64,000 nt of DNA from the NCBI RefSeq assembly GCF_004745865.1, contig NZ_SRKZ01000005.1, forward strand, positions 248,001-312,000, given 5' to 3'. Under the pieces are notes generated by a model that saw nothing but the letters and a program-made list of their open reading frames with translations, made no database searches and was not told where the DNA came from. Origin of the DNA: Hymenobacter wooponensis (GTDB lineage: Bacteria; Bacteroidota; Bacteroidia; Cytophagales; Hymenobacteraceae). Numbering within the stretch: position 1 is the stretch's first letter; each line of letters begins with the position of its first letter. This document shows positions 18,965 through 27,612 of this stretch, piece by piece. The position numbers were made by a program, and so were the translations under genes.

Positions 18965-19549
18965 TTAAACCTCGTCAAGCAATCCAAGAACAATCAGAAC
19001 TATACCGATAACGGCGAAGATGGTACCAATCACACCAAGTACCCCACCGAAAATACCTAGCAGAATACCTACCAAAAGTAAGATGATGCCTAGCTTAATA
19101 TTACGGTTCAGTGCATTCGTGTCTTTCTTAGAAGCAACTTCCGATTTCTTGTTCACTTGCGCTTTAGTTGCGAGCTTATCCGCCTTCTTAGCGATGCTGC
19201 GCACCAATGCTTTCTGCGCAAGGCTCAACTTAGGAGCTGCGGCAGGAGCTTTGGCAGGAGCCATAGCAACGGCGGTACGCTCAGTTGCAACAGGCGCTGT
19301 AGCTGGTTGTGCTGCTACTACAGGGACTTTCTCAACTGGAGCAGCCTCCGGAGCACTAGCAGTAACTGCTTCAGCTGCAACAGGTGCCGTAGCAGGAGCG
19401 GGTGTTACGATCACACCGCGCTGGGTACCGTGGTAAGCCGAAGAGGTCTTGGGCAGCATGGCGTACTCAGCACGGTTGCAGCTCGTGAGAGCTACTGCTA
19501 CGGCAGCAACGGCAGTCAGCTTGTGAAGGAATCCGGACAAGTGTTTCAT
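18965..19549 (-). CDS. Alanine-rich lipoprotein with C-terminal membrane segment, function unknown
   Basis: A 194-residue protein I do not recognise. A lipoprotein signal ends in LTSC (Cys24 in AVALTSCNRAEYAMLP). The middle (about 45-110) is an Ala/Pro/Val/Thr-rich low-complexity linker, followed by a basic helix (ALVRSIAKKADKLATKAQVN). The last ~45 residues are strongly hydrophobic with glycine-rich repeats (LGIILLLVGILLGIFGGVLG and GTIFAVIGIVLIVLGLLDEV), enough for two membrane helices. Small Bacteroidetes lipoproteins with this layout are common and uncharacterised. Transcribed alone, facing priA. Confidence 0.75.
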   Translation of the reverse strand: MKHLSGFLHKLTAVAAVAVALTSCNRAEYAMLPKTSSAYHGTQRGVIVTPAPATAPVAAEAVTASAPEAAPVEKVPVVAAQPATAPVATERTAVAMAPAKAPAAAPKLSLAQKALVRSIAKKADKLATKAQVNKKSEVASKKDTNALNRNIKLGIILLLVGILLGIFGGVLGVIGTIFAVIGIVLIVLGLLDEV

Positions 19550-19775
19550 GGAAAAAGGAATTAGTGTGAATGGTAAGCAAACGCGTTTTCTACGGGCTAA
19601 AGTAATAATTGGTCATAAAAAGCGGGATTAAATCTGTGCTCAGCTGTGTTACAGTAAAGTTTTGTGGGCCCAGAGCAGGCCTAGAAACAACTAGTGCCAG
19701 CACAAGAACTGGTCAGTTCGAACGCTTCGCTCAATTAGGATGTTAGCCCATTCGCCGTTTAATTGCACCGTGCGT

Positions 19776-20555
19776 ATGCCCTTTTCTCTTTTGTTGTTTT
19801 GGCGTGTAAGTGTGGCCAGCTTGCTGTTATGTACTACAGCTTGCACCCAACCGCCCACTGAAAGCACTGCTGCTCAGCTTTCCCAATTTCAGGGAAGTGT
19901 GGTACCCGACAGTAGTGGGTATGAGCGCCGGACTCCGCAAGACCTAAACGGTATTGCCAAATACTACATGGGACGCCAGATTGCGCACGTAATGGGCCAT
20001 GAAGGCTCTGATTGGCTGGAGCGACCCGACCGTCAGCAGGAAGAGGGTACAGATATTTTGTTGCGGGAGCTTCGCCTGAAACCTACCGATGTGGTAGCCG
20101 ACTTAGGAGCTGGCACGGGCTACTTCACGTTTCGCCTCAGCCCGCTTGTTCCCCAGGGCAAAGTACTAGCCGTTGACATTCAGGCCGAAATGCTCACGGC
20201 TCTGGAAGCGAACAAAGCCAAGTTTAAAGCTCCAAACGTAGTACCGGTGCTGGGCACTACTAAAAGCCCTAATCTACCGGCTAATGGGGTAGATCTGGTG
20301 CTGATTGTGGACGCTTATCACGAGTTTGATCATCCTAGAGAGATGATGCGTGCCGTGCGCAATTCCCTCACTCCTACGGGCCGTTTGGCGCTAGTAGAAT
20401 ACCGGGCCGAAGACCCTAATGTGCCCATCAAGCGCATCCACAAGATGTCAGTAGCGCAGGCGAAGCGTGAAATGGCGGCCGTAGGCCTAGAACTGGCTGA
20501 TACCATCGAGACGCTCCCTCAGCAACATCTAATGATCTTCCACCGGGCTAAGTAA
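19776..20555 (+). CDS. Class I SAM-dependent methyltransferase with lipoprotein-like signal
   Basis: A Rossmann-fold methyltransferase. Motif I is VVADLGAGTGYFTFRL (near residue 108 from this start), motif II VLAVDIQAEML, and the post-II/III region is NGVDLVLIVDAYHEFDHP. The substrate is unknown. The N-terminus (MPFSLLLFWRVSVASLLL, then CTTACTQPP) has a typical lipobox, suggesting export; I favour ATG 19776, but ATG 19740 would add 12 residues. Export is odd because SAM is cytoplasmic. Residues between the signal and the fold include GIAKYYMGRQIAHVMGHEG, a block common to exported-annotated methyltransferases of this subgroup. Upstream of queA but with an independent promoter between them. 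Confidence 0.85.
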   Translation: MPFSLLLFWRVSVASLLLCTTACTQPPTESTAAQLSQFQGSVVPDSSGYERRTPQDLNGIAKYYMGRQIAHVMGHEGSDWLERPDRQQEEGTDILLRELRLKPTDVVADLGAGTGYFTFRLSPLVPQGKVLAVDIQAEMLTALEANKAKFKAPNVVPVLGTTKSPNLPANGVDLVLIVDAYHEFDHPREMMRAVRNSLTPTGRLALVEYRAEDPNVPIKRIHKMSVAQAKREMAAVGLELADTIETLPQQHLMIFHRAK

Positions 20556-20610
20556 CAGGCCTAGGCTGTATAGGGCTATGGAGTGACCGTGCAGAGTGCG
20601 CTAGGTGGCC

Positions 20611-20618
20611 TACCTTTG
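20611..20618 (+). promoter_or_regulatory. -7 promoter box abutting the queA start
   Basis: TACCTTTG matches TAnnTTTG and ends only 4 nt before ATG 20623, so transcription would begin at or next to the start codon. No convincing -33 TTTG is present at 19-21 nt. Confidence 0.5.
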
Positions 20619-20622
20619 TGGC

Positions 20623-21858
20623 ATGTTTGCCTCTGCCGCCCCCGATCCTCGCCAGCTCTCTATTCACGATTTCACTTACCAGCTCCCCCCCGACCGGATA
20701 GCCCCCGAGCCGTTGGCTAACCGCGACCAGTCGCGGCTGCTCGTTTACCAAGCCGGCCAGCTTGAAGACCGCAGATTTCAGGAACTACCTACCCTACTGC
20801 CGCCCGATTCGCTGCTAGTCTTTAACGATACCAAAGTAGTGCGTGCTCGTTTGTTTGCGCACAAACCAACGGGTGGCCTAGTAGAGCTGTTTTGCCTAGA
20901 GCCCGTGGCTCCGCACACAGCTATTGAGCCGGCTATGCAGCAGACCGGTAGTTGCGTTTGGAAATGCTTAGTGGGAAATGGAAAGCGCTGGAAAACGGGA
21001 CCTGTGTTGCTAGACTTCACCGTTGATGGCCAACCTGCTACACTTACGGCTGAGCGCTTAGAGCAAGGCGAAGGATTTGCCTTCATTCAGTTCAGCTGGG
21101 AGCCTGCTCATCTGCCATTTGCCGAGGTATTGCGGGCGGCAGGCCACTTACCCCTCCCCCCCTACCTCAACCGCCCCGACACTGACGTCGACGCCGTCCG
21201 TTATCAAACTGTCTATGCGGCGCACGAAGGAGCCGTAGCCGCCCCTACTGCCGGCCTTCACTTCTCCGATTCTGTGCTAGCTGAACTGGAAGCACGTGGG
21301 GTAGCTTCTGCGCACGTTACGCTACATGTTGGGGCCGGCACGTTTCAGCCGGTAAAAGCCGACCAGATGCTAGGCCACCCCATGCACGGTGAGCCCATTA
21401 GCGTAACTGCTACCACACTTCGTCAGCTGCTGGAACACTGGCCTAGGCCTATTTTGGCCGTTGGTACTACTAGTCTCCGAACTCTGGAGAGCTTGTACTG
21501 GCTGGGCGCTCGGCTTGTTCAAGAGCCACATGCGGAAACGAAGTGGCACGTAGGCCAGTGGCAGCCCTACGAACAAACAACAGAAGTTCCGACGGAAGCT
21601 GCACTTCAGGCGCTATTAGCTCATCTTCAGGCCACCGGCACTGAGGAGATACATGCTACCACGCAACTGCTAATTGCGCCCGGCTATCGGTTTAGATTGA
21701 TTAAGGGGTTGATTACGAATTTTCATCAGTCAGAAAGCACCTTGCTGCTCCTGGTGGCTGCTCTGGTTGGCCCTGAGTGGCGGCACCTGTATGAGCACGC
21801 GCTAGAGAACAACTACCGCTTCCTGAGTTACGGCGACAGTTCGTTGCTGCTCCCTTGA
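20623..21858 (+). CDS. queA: S-adenosylmethionine:tRNA ribosyltransferase-isomerase (queuosine synthesis, QueA family)
   Basis: A 411-residue QueA-family enzyme, which transfers the ribosyl part of SAM to preQ1-modified tRNA to give epoxyqueuosine. Conserved blocks are FTYQLPPDRIAPEPLANRDQ near the N-terminus, DSLLVFNDTKVVRARL, GAVAAPTAGLHFSD, VTLHVGAGTFQPVKAD and LITNFHQSESTLLLLVAAL, all in the usual order. Start ATG 20623 rather than GTG 20605, because the promoter box overlaps the longer version. The protein is longer than E. coli QueA by about 55 residues, mainly a mid-domain insertion. No other queuosine genes are in the window. Confidence 0.93.
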   Translation: MFASAAPDPRQLSIHDFTYQLPPDRIAPEPLANRDQSRLLVYQAGQLEDRRFQELPTLLPPDSLLVFNDTKVVRARLFAHKPTGGLVELFCLEPVAPHTAIEPAMQQTGSCVWKCLVGNGKRWKTGPVLLDFTVDGQPATLTAERLEQGEGFAFIQFSWEPAHLPFAEVLRAAGHLPLPPYLNRPDTDVDAVRYQTVYAAHEGAVAAPTAGLHFSDSVLAELEARGVASAHVTLHVGAGTFQPVKADQMLGHPMHGEPISVTATTLRQLLEHWPRPILAVGTTSLRTLESLYWLGARLVQEPHAETKWHVGQWQPYEQTTEVPTEAALQALLAHLQATGTEEIHATTQLLIAPGYRFRLIKGLITNFHQSESTLLLLVAALVGPEWRHLYEHALENNYRFLSYGDSSLLLP

Positions 21859-21984
21859 TTAACGTTACGCAAGTGGCCTAGAGCATGCTTTTGCAGTTTT
21901 CACCTGCAATTCTTCTCAACAGCAACTTATTTTTAGAGTAGCGTATAAGGACACAGGTTTACTTTTCCAAGCCTACTCCTTGTC

Positions 21985-22338
21985 ATGAAAAAGATACTGA
22001 TGATAGCCGCTGCCGTAGCCTTTTCTACCGCAGCTTTCGCCCAAGGCGATACCAAAACTGTAGCAAAAGATGATGCTACCGGCGCTAAAACTACCGTAAC
22101 CACCCGCGACAACGGCACCATGAAAGTGGAGTCGCAGACGGGCCGCACGGAAGCTGGTGAAAAGATTCACAACACCAAAGAGGACGCCAAAGACGCTGGT
22201 CAGAAGACTGGTAGCGCCGTAAAAAGAGGTGCCCAGAAAACTGGCCACGTGGTGAAAAGAGGTGCTCAGAAAACCGGCCACGCTGTGAAAAAGGGCGCTA
22301 AAGCAGTAAAGAACAAGGCAGAAGACGTAGTAGACTAG
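21985..22338 (+). CDS. Small exported protein with KRGAQKTGH repeats
   Basis: A 117-residue protein with a clean Sec signal (MKKILMIAAAVAFSTAAFAQ). The mature part is rich in Lys, Thr, Ala, Gly and Asp with no Cys. Its C-terminal half has tandem decapeptide repeats: VKRGAQKTGH twice, preceded by the related DAGQKTGSA and followed by VKKGAKAVKN. The repeats are predicted amphipathic helix, loosely like LEA or apolipoprotein-type sequences. Function unknown; a periplasmic stress-protection role is only a guess. It stands alone and is followed by a palindromic terminator. Confidence 0.8.
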   Translation: MKKILMIAAAVAFSTAAFAQGDTKTVAKDDATGAKTTVTTRDNGTMKVESQTGRTEAGEKIHNTKEDAKDAGQKTGSAVKRGAQKTGHVVKRGAQKTGHAVKKGAKAVKNKAEDVVD

Positions 22339-22347
22339 TCTCTGCCT

Positions 22348-22399
22348 TACCGCACAAAAAAGCCCCGCTGCCATGGCAGCGGGGCTTTTTTGTGCGGTA
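22348..22399. terminator. Bidirectional terminator, 52 nt perfect palindrome
   Basis: Arms of 26 nt (22348-22373 and 22374-22399) are exactly complementary, centred on CCATGG, with an A6 run and a T6 run flanking GCCCCGCTGCC. It serves the converging genes on both sides. Confidence 0.93.
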
Positions 22400-22404
22400 C
22401 ATGC

Positions 22405-25008
22405 TTACTGGCCTACCATGAAGATGGCGTTGCCGAAGAGAAGCTTCCCCCCCTGCCAGAAGGCCCGGAAGAGAGGGTTGTCGCCAAGATACACTACCTG
22501 CCCGCGCCCCATATCCTGCGTACCGAGCACAAACGTGTCGTTTAATACGCGCTGAGCTTTGCGGCCTGCAAAACCGGCGGCATAGCTGTTCTTCTTCAGT
22601 ACGCCCACATTCCATCCTCCATTGGGCATAAAGCGGTAGTTAGGGATGTCACGCAGCAAGGCGTAATACGTGTCGCCATACCCGAAAGCTAATGGGTGGG
22701 TATTATCCAGTTGAACACGGTAGACGCTGCCTTGTACCCGCTCGCCAATCTGCTCACGCTCTGCATCGGCATAGCGACGCAGGGCCGCATAAGGGCTAGC
22801 CTTCTTGGTTGCTGCCGAGTCAGCAGGCTTTGTTTTCAGCAGGAAGTCTTTCTTACCAGCCAGAAAGCGGGAAGCCCCCTCAAGGGCCACTAGCTTGCCA
22901 CCTGCCCGCACCCAAGCTTTTACACTCTCCAAATTGCGCTCCGAGAGAATATCCTCATAGCCCCCATCGGGCAGAATGAGCACATCAAACTTAGCAAGCG
23001 GCACAGAGTTGAAATACTCTGTGCCTATAACCGTGATGGGATAGCCTAGCTGCTGCTCGAAAAAGTGCCACACCTCACCAAAAGCCGTAGCATCTACGCC
23101 TGGGCCAGCTAGCACAGCTACATTCGCCTGTTTGATTGGGCGCACGGAGCGCGAGCCTAAGTCGCCGCCACTCGTTGAAAAGCCCGATTGAACGGCCTGT
23201 ACTAACACCCCAGCAGAATCTGCCTGGGCGCGCACCAGCTGATCGAATCGGTTGCCGAGAGCCTCGTTGCCAGTTCTGGTAATAACAACCGTACCCCGCT
23301 GATATTTCTGGCCTTCCGTTTCAAAGGGTTCATCGGCTACTCGCACCTTCACGCCTTGCTGCAGCAAACGCCCCAGAAAGCGCACATCCTGCAGGCTGTT
23401 CCAACGAGCCAAATAGGCGTACGGGCGCTCTGCCGGAGCGGCAGCACTTCCTTTCACGGTAGCTGCCGCCGGCCGCGACCCGGTAGCCTCCACCCGGCTC
23501 TTCAACGCGTAGGCCTTTACCCCAAAGGCATAAGGCAGAGACCAGGAAGTAAGGTCATAAGTCAGGGAATCTTCGAGGGCCGACTGCGGCTCGAACAGCA
23601 CTTTCACCAAGGTTGATTTCGGCTGATACATGCTCACCACCACATCGTGCGGCTCGATCTGTACATTATCAGTTTTGCCGGTGGTGTAGTCGAAGCCTTT
23701 GAGCTTGCTGCGTTTAGTAGCGTAGCCGTAGGCAATCTGCTGCCGGTCGAGGTATTGCGTGAAGGCCCGCATCTGCCCAGGGTCGCCACTACTAGCCAGC
23801 ACAAACGACTTATACTCCCCTTTAGGCTTAGTGCTAGCATTGGTGTAGAAGTTTTGGAACTCCTTCACCAGGTCGTTGTGGCGGTCAGAAGCCGCTTGGA
23901 TAGTTGCTAGGCTAGTGGCGTGGTGGTGAGCAATGCGTTGCGACAAGGTTAGGGTATCGCCGTCGGCCTTAGTGTAGCGAATACCGGCCGGGCCACCGCC
24001 ACCCTGCTCATAGGTCATGCCGATGGCGCCATTGAAGGATGGCCACGTATCGCCGTAGAAAGGCGCAAATAGGTCGTAGGTTTCGCGGGTAAAGTAGAGC
24101 CAGTTGTTCTTGTCAAATACCTGGCGGTTGTAGTCGCCGATAATGTTCTGAAACTTCCGCTGCCACTCTGTTAAGTCGGCGTGGAAGGGCTTGGCTGCCG
24201 GCGAGAAGTAGTAAGGGTTATTGGGCCCCATCTCGTGAAAGTCGGCGTGCACTTGGGGCAACCATTGGTTATATACCACAATCCGCTGGCGGCTTTCCTG
24301 CTGAGTCTGCCAAGCCCAGTCACGGTTCAAATCGAAATAGTAGTGGTTGTAGCGCCCGCCAGGCCATGGTTCCCGGTGCTCCCAGGAGTAGGGCGAGGCG
24401 TTAGCCTGCTGGTTGCGCACTCGGTTATACCACATGGCGTACCGGTCGCGGCCATCGGGATTCACGCAGGGGTCCACAATAACTACTAGGTTTTGTAGCC
24501 ACTGCTGCATTTGCTGGTTTTGTGGGTTGGCCAGGTCATAGAGCACCTCCATCACTGCCTCCGACGATACCGCCTCGTTTCCGTGCACATTGTAGCTCAG
24601 CCATACCACGGCCGGCTGCTGGCGCTGAATGGCCCCTTTCTCTAGGCCTGCTAAGCGCAAATTATTGTGGCGGATGTTCTCCAACTGGCTCATGTTGTCT
24701 GCAGTAGCCACATATACCAGCTCTAGCGGGCGGTTTTCGTAGGTTTTGCCGTAACGCTGCAGCTTCATTTGGCCGGGCGTATGCTGCACCACATGTTCTA
24801 CATAACGAAGTAGCGCAGCGTGCGGCGTAAACTGGGTCCCGAGCTCATAACCCAAAAACTGAGCGGGAGTAAGCAAAGGCCCCTCATTGGTTGTGGCCGG
24901 GGCTTGGGCGAAGAGCCGAGGGGCCCATAAGAGCAGGAGCAGCAAGTAGGCCACTCGAAAGCGAGAATATTGCACGGAAAGGAAAATTGCGCAGGCTACA
25001 GCCCACAT
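22405..25008 (-). CDS. Exported M14-family zinc carboxypeptidase
   Basis: A secreted peptidase of about 867 residues. The N-terminus is hydrophobic (YSRFRVAYLLLLLLWAPRLF) and ends AQ, a signal peptide; the exact start is unsure: ATG 25008 is used here, but GTG 24975 would give a tidier signal. The M14 zinc site is visible: NVHGNEAVSSEAVM supplies the His and Glu ligands, followed by VIVDPCVNPDGRDRY and the third-ligand block QVHADFHEMGPNNPYYF. The C-terminal ~250 residues resemble a class I glutamine amidotransferase-like domain (VLILPDGGYEDI; VRAGGKLVALEGA), an arrangement seen in large Bacteroidetes M14 proteins. Divergent from the S15-type peptidase gene. Confidence 0.9.
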   Translation of the reverse strand: MWAVACAIFLSVQYSRFRVAYLLLLLLWAPRLFAQAPATTNEGPLLTPAQFLGYELGTQFTPHAALLRYVEHVVQHTPGQMKLQRYGKTYENRPLELVYVATADNMSQLENIRHNNLRLAGLEKGAIQRQQPAVVWLSYNVHGNEAVSSEAVMEVLYDLANPQNQQMQQWLQNLVVIVDPCVNPDGRDRYAMWYNRVRNQQANASPYSWEHREPWPGGRYNHYYFDLNRDWAWQTQQESRQRIVVYNQWLPQVHADFHEMGPNNPYYFSPAAKPFHADLTEWQRKFQNIIGDYNRQVFDKNNWLYFTRETYDLFAPFYGDTWPSFNGAIGMTYEQGGGGPAGIRYTKADGDTLTLSQRIAHHHATSLATIQAASDRHNDLVKEFQNFYTNASTKPKGEYKSFVLASSGDPGQMRAFTQYLDRQQIAYGYATKRSKLKGFDYTTGKTDNVQIEPHDVVVSMYQPKSTLVKVLFEPQSALEDSLTYDLTSWSLPYAFGVKAYALKSRVEATGSRPAAATVKGSAAAPAERPYAYLARWNSLQDVRFLGRLLQQGVKVRVADEPFETEGQKYQRGTVVITRTGNEALGNRFDQLVRAQADSAGVLVQAVQSGFSTSGGDLGSRSVRPIKQANVAVLAGPGVDATAFGEVWHFFEQQLGYPITVIGTEYFNSVPLAKFDVLILPDGGYEDILSERNLESVKAWVRAGGKLVALEGASRFLAGKKDFLLKTKPADSAATKKASPYAALRRYADAEREQIGERVQGSVYRVQLDNTHPLAFGYGDTYYALLRDIPNYRFMPNGGWNVGVLKKNSYAAGFAGRKAQRVLNDTFVLGTQDMGRGQVVYLGDNPLFRAFWQGGKLLFGNAIFMVGQ

Positions 25009-25181
25009 AGTACAAGTGGAACTCAAAGAAAGCACAAAGAAGCGTTGGAAAGCATACGAAAGCCGGAAACCTTGCTCATTAGCTCATGCCTCTATCGCCG
25101 AGAGCATATGTCGCATGCACAGCGTAGCAATCAGGAAAATAGGGAGTAGATTGAGTGCCTACGCCACCCTTCCATCTACTT

Positions 25182-27119
25182 ATGTCCAACAATTCTCCTC
25201 ACGCCGCCACATTAATTGGTTTACTGCTAGCCGGAGCCTTGAGTGGCTATGCGCAATCAGCCATTACTTATCCAGTAGCATCAGAAGCTGATAAGGCTCA
25301 ATTAGCCATTACAACGGCCGACACAGCCTACATTCAGCAGCACTACACTAAAAAGGAATACCAGATTCCGATGCGGGATGGTACCAAGCTCTACACCGTA
25401 GTGTACGCGCCCAACGACGCTGATAAAGTCCGCTACCCGATTATGCTCAACCGCACCCCCTACGCGGTAGGCCCCTACGGAGCCGGTAAATACAAGTACA
25501 GCCTGGGTCCCAGCAGCACCATGATGCACGAGGGCTACATCTTCGCCTACCAAGATGTACGGGGCCGCTATATGTCAGAGGGCCAGTTTGTAGATGTACG
25601 CCCAGAAAAGGATACGCACAAGGGCAAGAAAGATATCGACGAAGGTACCGACACCTATGACACTATAGAGTGGCTGCTGAAGCACGGCCCCAAGAACAAC
25701 GGCCGCGTAGGCCAGTGGGGCATCTCTTACCCCGGCTACTACACGGCAACTGGCCTACTGAGCCGCCATCCAGCCTTAAAGGCTTCCTCACCGCAGGCCC
25801 CCATTGCCGACTGGTTTTGGGACGACTTCCACCACAACGGGGCTTTCTTCCTGCCGCACGCGTTCAATTTCCTAGCCTCCTTCGGACTTGCCCGGCCCCA
25901 GCCTACGCCTACTGGCAACCCCGGCTTCAACCATGGTACGCCTGATGGCTACGACTTCTTCCTGAAGATGGGGCCGCTGAAGAATGCCGATGCCAACTAT
26001 TACAAGGGCAAGGTGGCCTTCTGGAACGAGATGACGAGCCACCCAAACTACGATGAGTTCTGGCAGGCCCGCAACCTACGCCCCCACCTCAAAAACCTTA
26101 ACAAGGGCACGGCCGTGCTTACCGTAGGTGGCTTCAATGATGCCGAGGACCTGTTTGGAGCCTTGAAAACCTATGAGACCATTGAAAAGCAAAACCCCGG
26201 TATGCGCAATGGCCTCGTAATGGGCCCGTGGGTACACGGCGGTTGGGCGCGCGGCACCGGCGAAATGGTAGGTAATGTGGCCTACGGAGAGTCTCCGTCG
26301 CTGTATTACCAGAAGGAAATCGAGGCGCCCTTCTTCAAATCTTACTTGAAAGATGGTAAGCCTGCCGCCACTCCCGAAGCTACCGTGTTTGAAAGCGGTA
26401 CCAACCGTTGGCGCACCTTTGAGGCTTGGCCGCCTAAGGAGGTTAAGGAGCGTGTTCTGTACTTCCAAGCAGCAGGTAAAATGGGTTTTGATAAGCCCAC
26501 CAGTGGCCTAGAGTACGATCAGTACCTCAGCGACCCAGCTCACCCCGTACCCTTCTCCGAAGCCACTACCACGGGCATGACGCGCGAGTACATGACCGAT
26601 GACCAGCGCTTCGCCAGTCGCCGGCCCGATGTGCTCACGTACCAGACGGAACCGCTCACTGAAGATATGACCTTAGCAGGCCCCATTCAGGCCCTGCTGC
26701 AGGTGGTTACCACCGGCACCGACGCGGATTGGGTGGTGAAGATTATTGATGTGTACCCGGATGACACGCCTAATAATCCGCGCACTAACCCCGCCGTAAA
26801 GCTCGGTGGCTATCAACAAATGGTTCGCTCAGAAGTGATGCGGGGCCGGTTCCGTAATAGCTTTTCCAAGCCCGAAGCCTTTGTGCCAGGCCAAGTAACG
26901 GCTGTTCCCTTCACCGTGCAGGACCTCTGCCATACCTTCCGGAAGGGCCACCGCCTAATGGTGCAGGTGCAAAGCTCCTGGTTCCCACTAGTGGATCGGA
27001 ACCCGCAGACCTTCGTGCCGAACATTTTTGAGGCAGATGAGAAGGATTTTCAGGCCGCTACGCACCGCTTGTATCATTCTCCCGAGCATACCTCTCAGCT
27101 CACTGTGAGAGTGCTCTAG
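25182..27119 (+). CDS. Exported CocE/NonD-family hydrolase (S15 X-prolyl dipeptidyl-peptidase-like)
   Basis: A 645-residue secreted alpha/beta hydrolase. Start ATG 25182 gives the signal SPHAATLIGLLLAGALSGYA; an upstream GTG at 25155 is less likely. The nucleophile elbow is GQWGISYPGYY with Ser182; the following acid/His residues fit VGGFNDAEDLFGAL and the late QSSWFPLVDRNPQ block. The N-terminal half carries family blocks MRDGTKLYTVVYAP and AYQDVRGRYMSEG, and the C-terminal third is the jelly-roll DUF (X-Pro dipeptidyl-peptidase C-terminal domain). Probable role: hydrolysis of acyl, ester or X-Pro bonds outside the cytoplasm. The 173 nt gap to the M14 gene is a shared divergent promoter region. 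Confidence 0.92.
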   Translation: MSNNSPHAATLIGLLLAGALSGYAQSAITYPVASEADKAQLAITTADTAYIQQHYTKKEYQIPMRDGTKLYTVVYAPNDADKVRYPIMLNRTPYAVGPYGAGKYKYSLGPSSTMMHEGYIFAYQDVRGRYMSEGQFVDVRPEKDTHKGKKDIDEGTDTYDTIEWLLKHGPKNNGRVGQWGISYPGYYTATGLLSRHPALKASSPQAPIADWFWDDFHHNGAFFLPHAFNFLASFGLARPQPTPTGNPGFNHGTPDGYDFFLKMGPLKNADANYYKGKVAFWNEMTSHPNYDEFWQARNLRPHLKNLNKGTAVLTVGGFNDAEDLFGALKTYETIEKQNPGMRNGLVMGPWVHGGWARGTGEMVGNVAYGESPSLYYQKEIEAPFFKSYLKDGKPAATPEATVFESGTNRWRTFEAWPPKEVKERVLYFQAAGKMGFDKPTSGLEYDQYLSDPAHPVPFSEATTTGMTREYMTDDQRFASRRPDVLTYQTEPLTEDMTLAGPIQALLQVVTTGTDADWVVKIIDVYPDDTPNNPRTNPAVKLGGYQQMVRSEVMRGRFRNSFSKPEAFVPGQVTAVPFTVQDLCHTFRKGHRLMVQVQSSWFPLVDRNPQTFVPNIFEADEKDFQAATHRLYHSPEHTSQLTVRVL

Positions 27120-27136
27120 GCCACTTACGTCCCCTT

Positions 27137-27189
27137 TAGAAACAGCAAAGAGCAACGATATTGGGTATCGTTGCTCTTTGCTGTTTCTA
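27137..27189. terminator. Bidirectional terminator, 24 bp perfect stem
   Basis: TAGAAACAGCAAAGAGCAAC begins the left arm (27137-27160), exactly complementary to 27166-27189, with a 5 nt loop TTGGG. It separates the convergent S15-like gene and the small membrane protein. Its length is unusual for a terminator. Confidence 0.88.
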
Positions 27190-27202
27190 GAGGGAACCTA
27201 CT

Positions 27203-27463
27203 CTACATGCGGGGCACGTTATAAAAATCCATCTCCTGAGGCTTCTCCTTCAATTCATACAGCACACCCTCCGATACTCCACGGCCAAACAAGCTCAGGC
27301 CAGCGTTGAACACTACCAACGCCGCTGTGCCAGCCGCTACCCACTCCGATGTAGGGGCTTTGTTTCGTTTCTTGTCAGCAGCCCACTGCACTAAGCAGGT
27401 ACCAAACCCGACAACAACCAGTCCGGCGGGGGCAAACGTGAGCCATTTTTTCTTGTGCGTCAT
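27203..27463 (-). CDS. Small two-helix membrane protein, unknown function
   Basis: An 86-residue protein. I choose ATG 27463 (MTHKKKWLTFAPAGLVVVGF) because the extended frame to 27535 would run through the promoter. Two hydrophobic helices (about 7-25 and 42-62) are joined by a basic loop (ADKKRNKAPTSEW), with the cytoplasmic-looking tail ELKEKPQEMDFYNVP. No known family recognised; small proteins like this recur in Cytophagales. A TTG-N21-TACATTTG promoter ends 9 nt before the start, so the leader is very short. Confidence 0.75.
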   Translation of the reverse strand: MTHKKKWLTFAPAGLVVVGFGTCLVQWAADKKRNKAPTSEWVAAGTAALVVFNAGLSLFGRGVSEGVLYELKEKPQEMDFYNVPRM

Positions 27464-27472
27464 AGGAGTGTG

Positions 27473-27546
27473 CAAATGTATCGGGACAGTGAAGATGGCG
27501 CCAATTCCGGAGTTGAACAAGGCCTGCAGATACAATCGTACCTTTG
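27473..27546. promoter_or_regulatory. Divergent promoters for the 27203 (-) and 27613 (+) genes
   Basis: Minus strand: TTG (27504-27502), 21 nt, TACATTTG (27480-27473), 9 nt before ATG 27463. Plus strand: TACCTTTG (27539-27546), about 66 nt before ATG 27613; its best -33 candidate is TTG 27513-27515 at a rather long spacing of 23 nt. Confidence 0.6.
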
Positions 27547-27612
27547 AGTCTGAATGTTTCGCCTCAGCAGCTTTCTTTTCACAGCGCTAGGCCTCCCACT
27601 GATACTAATTTT

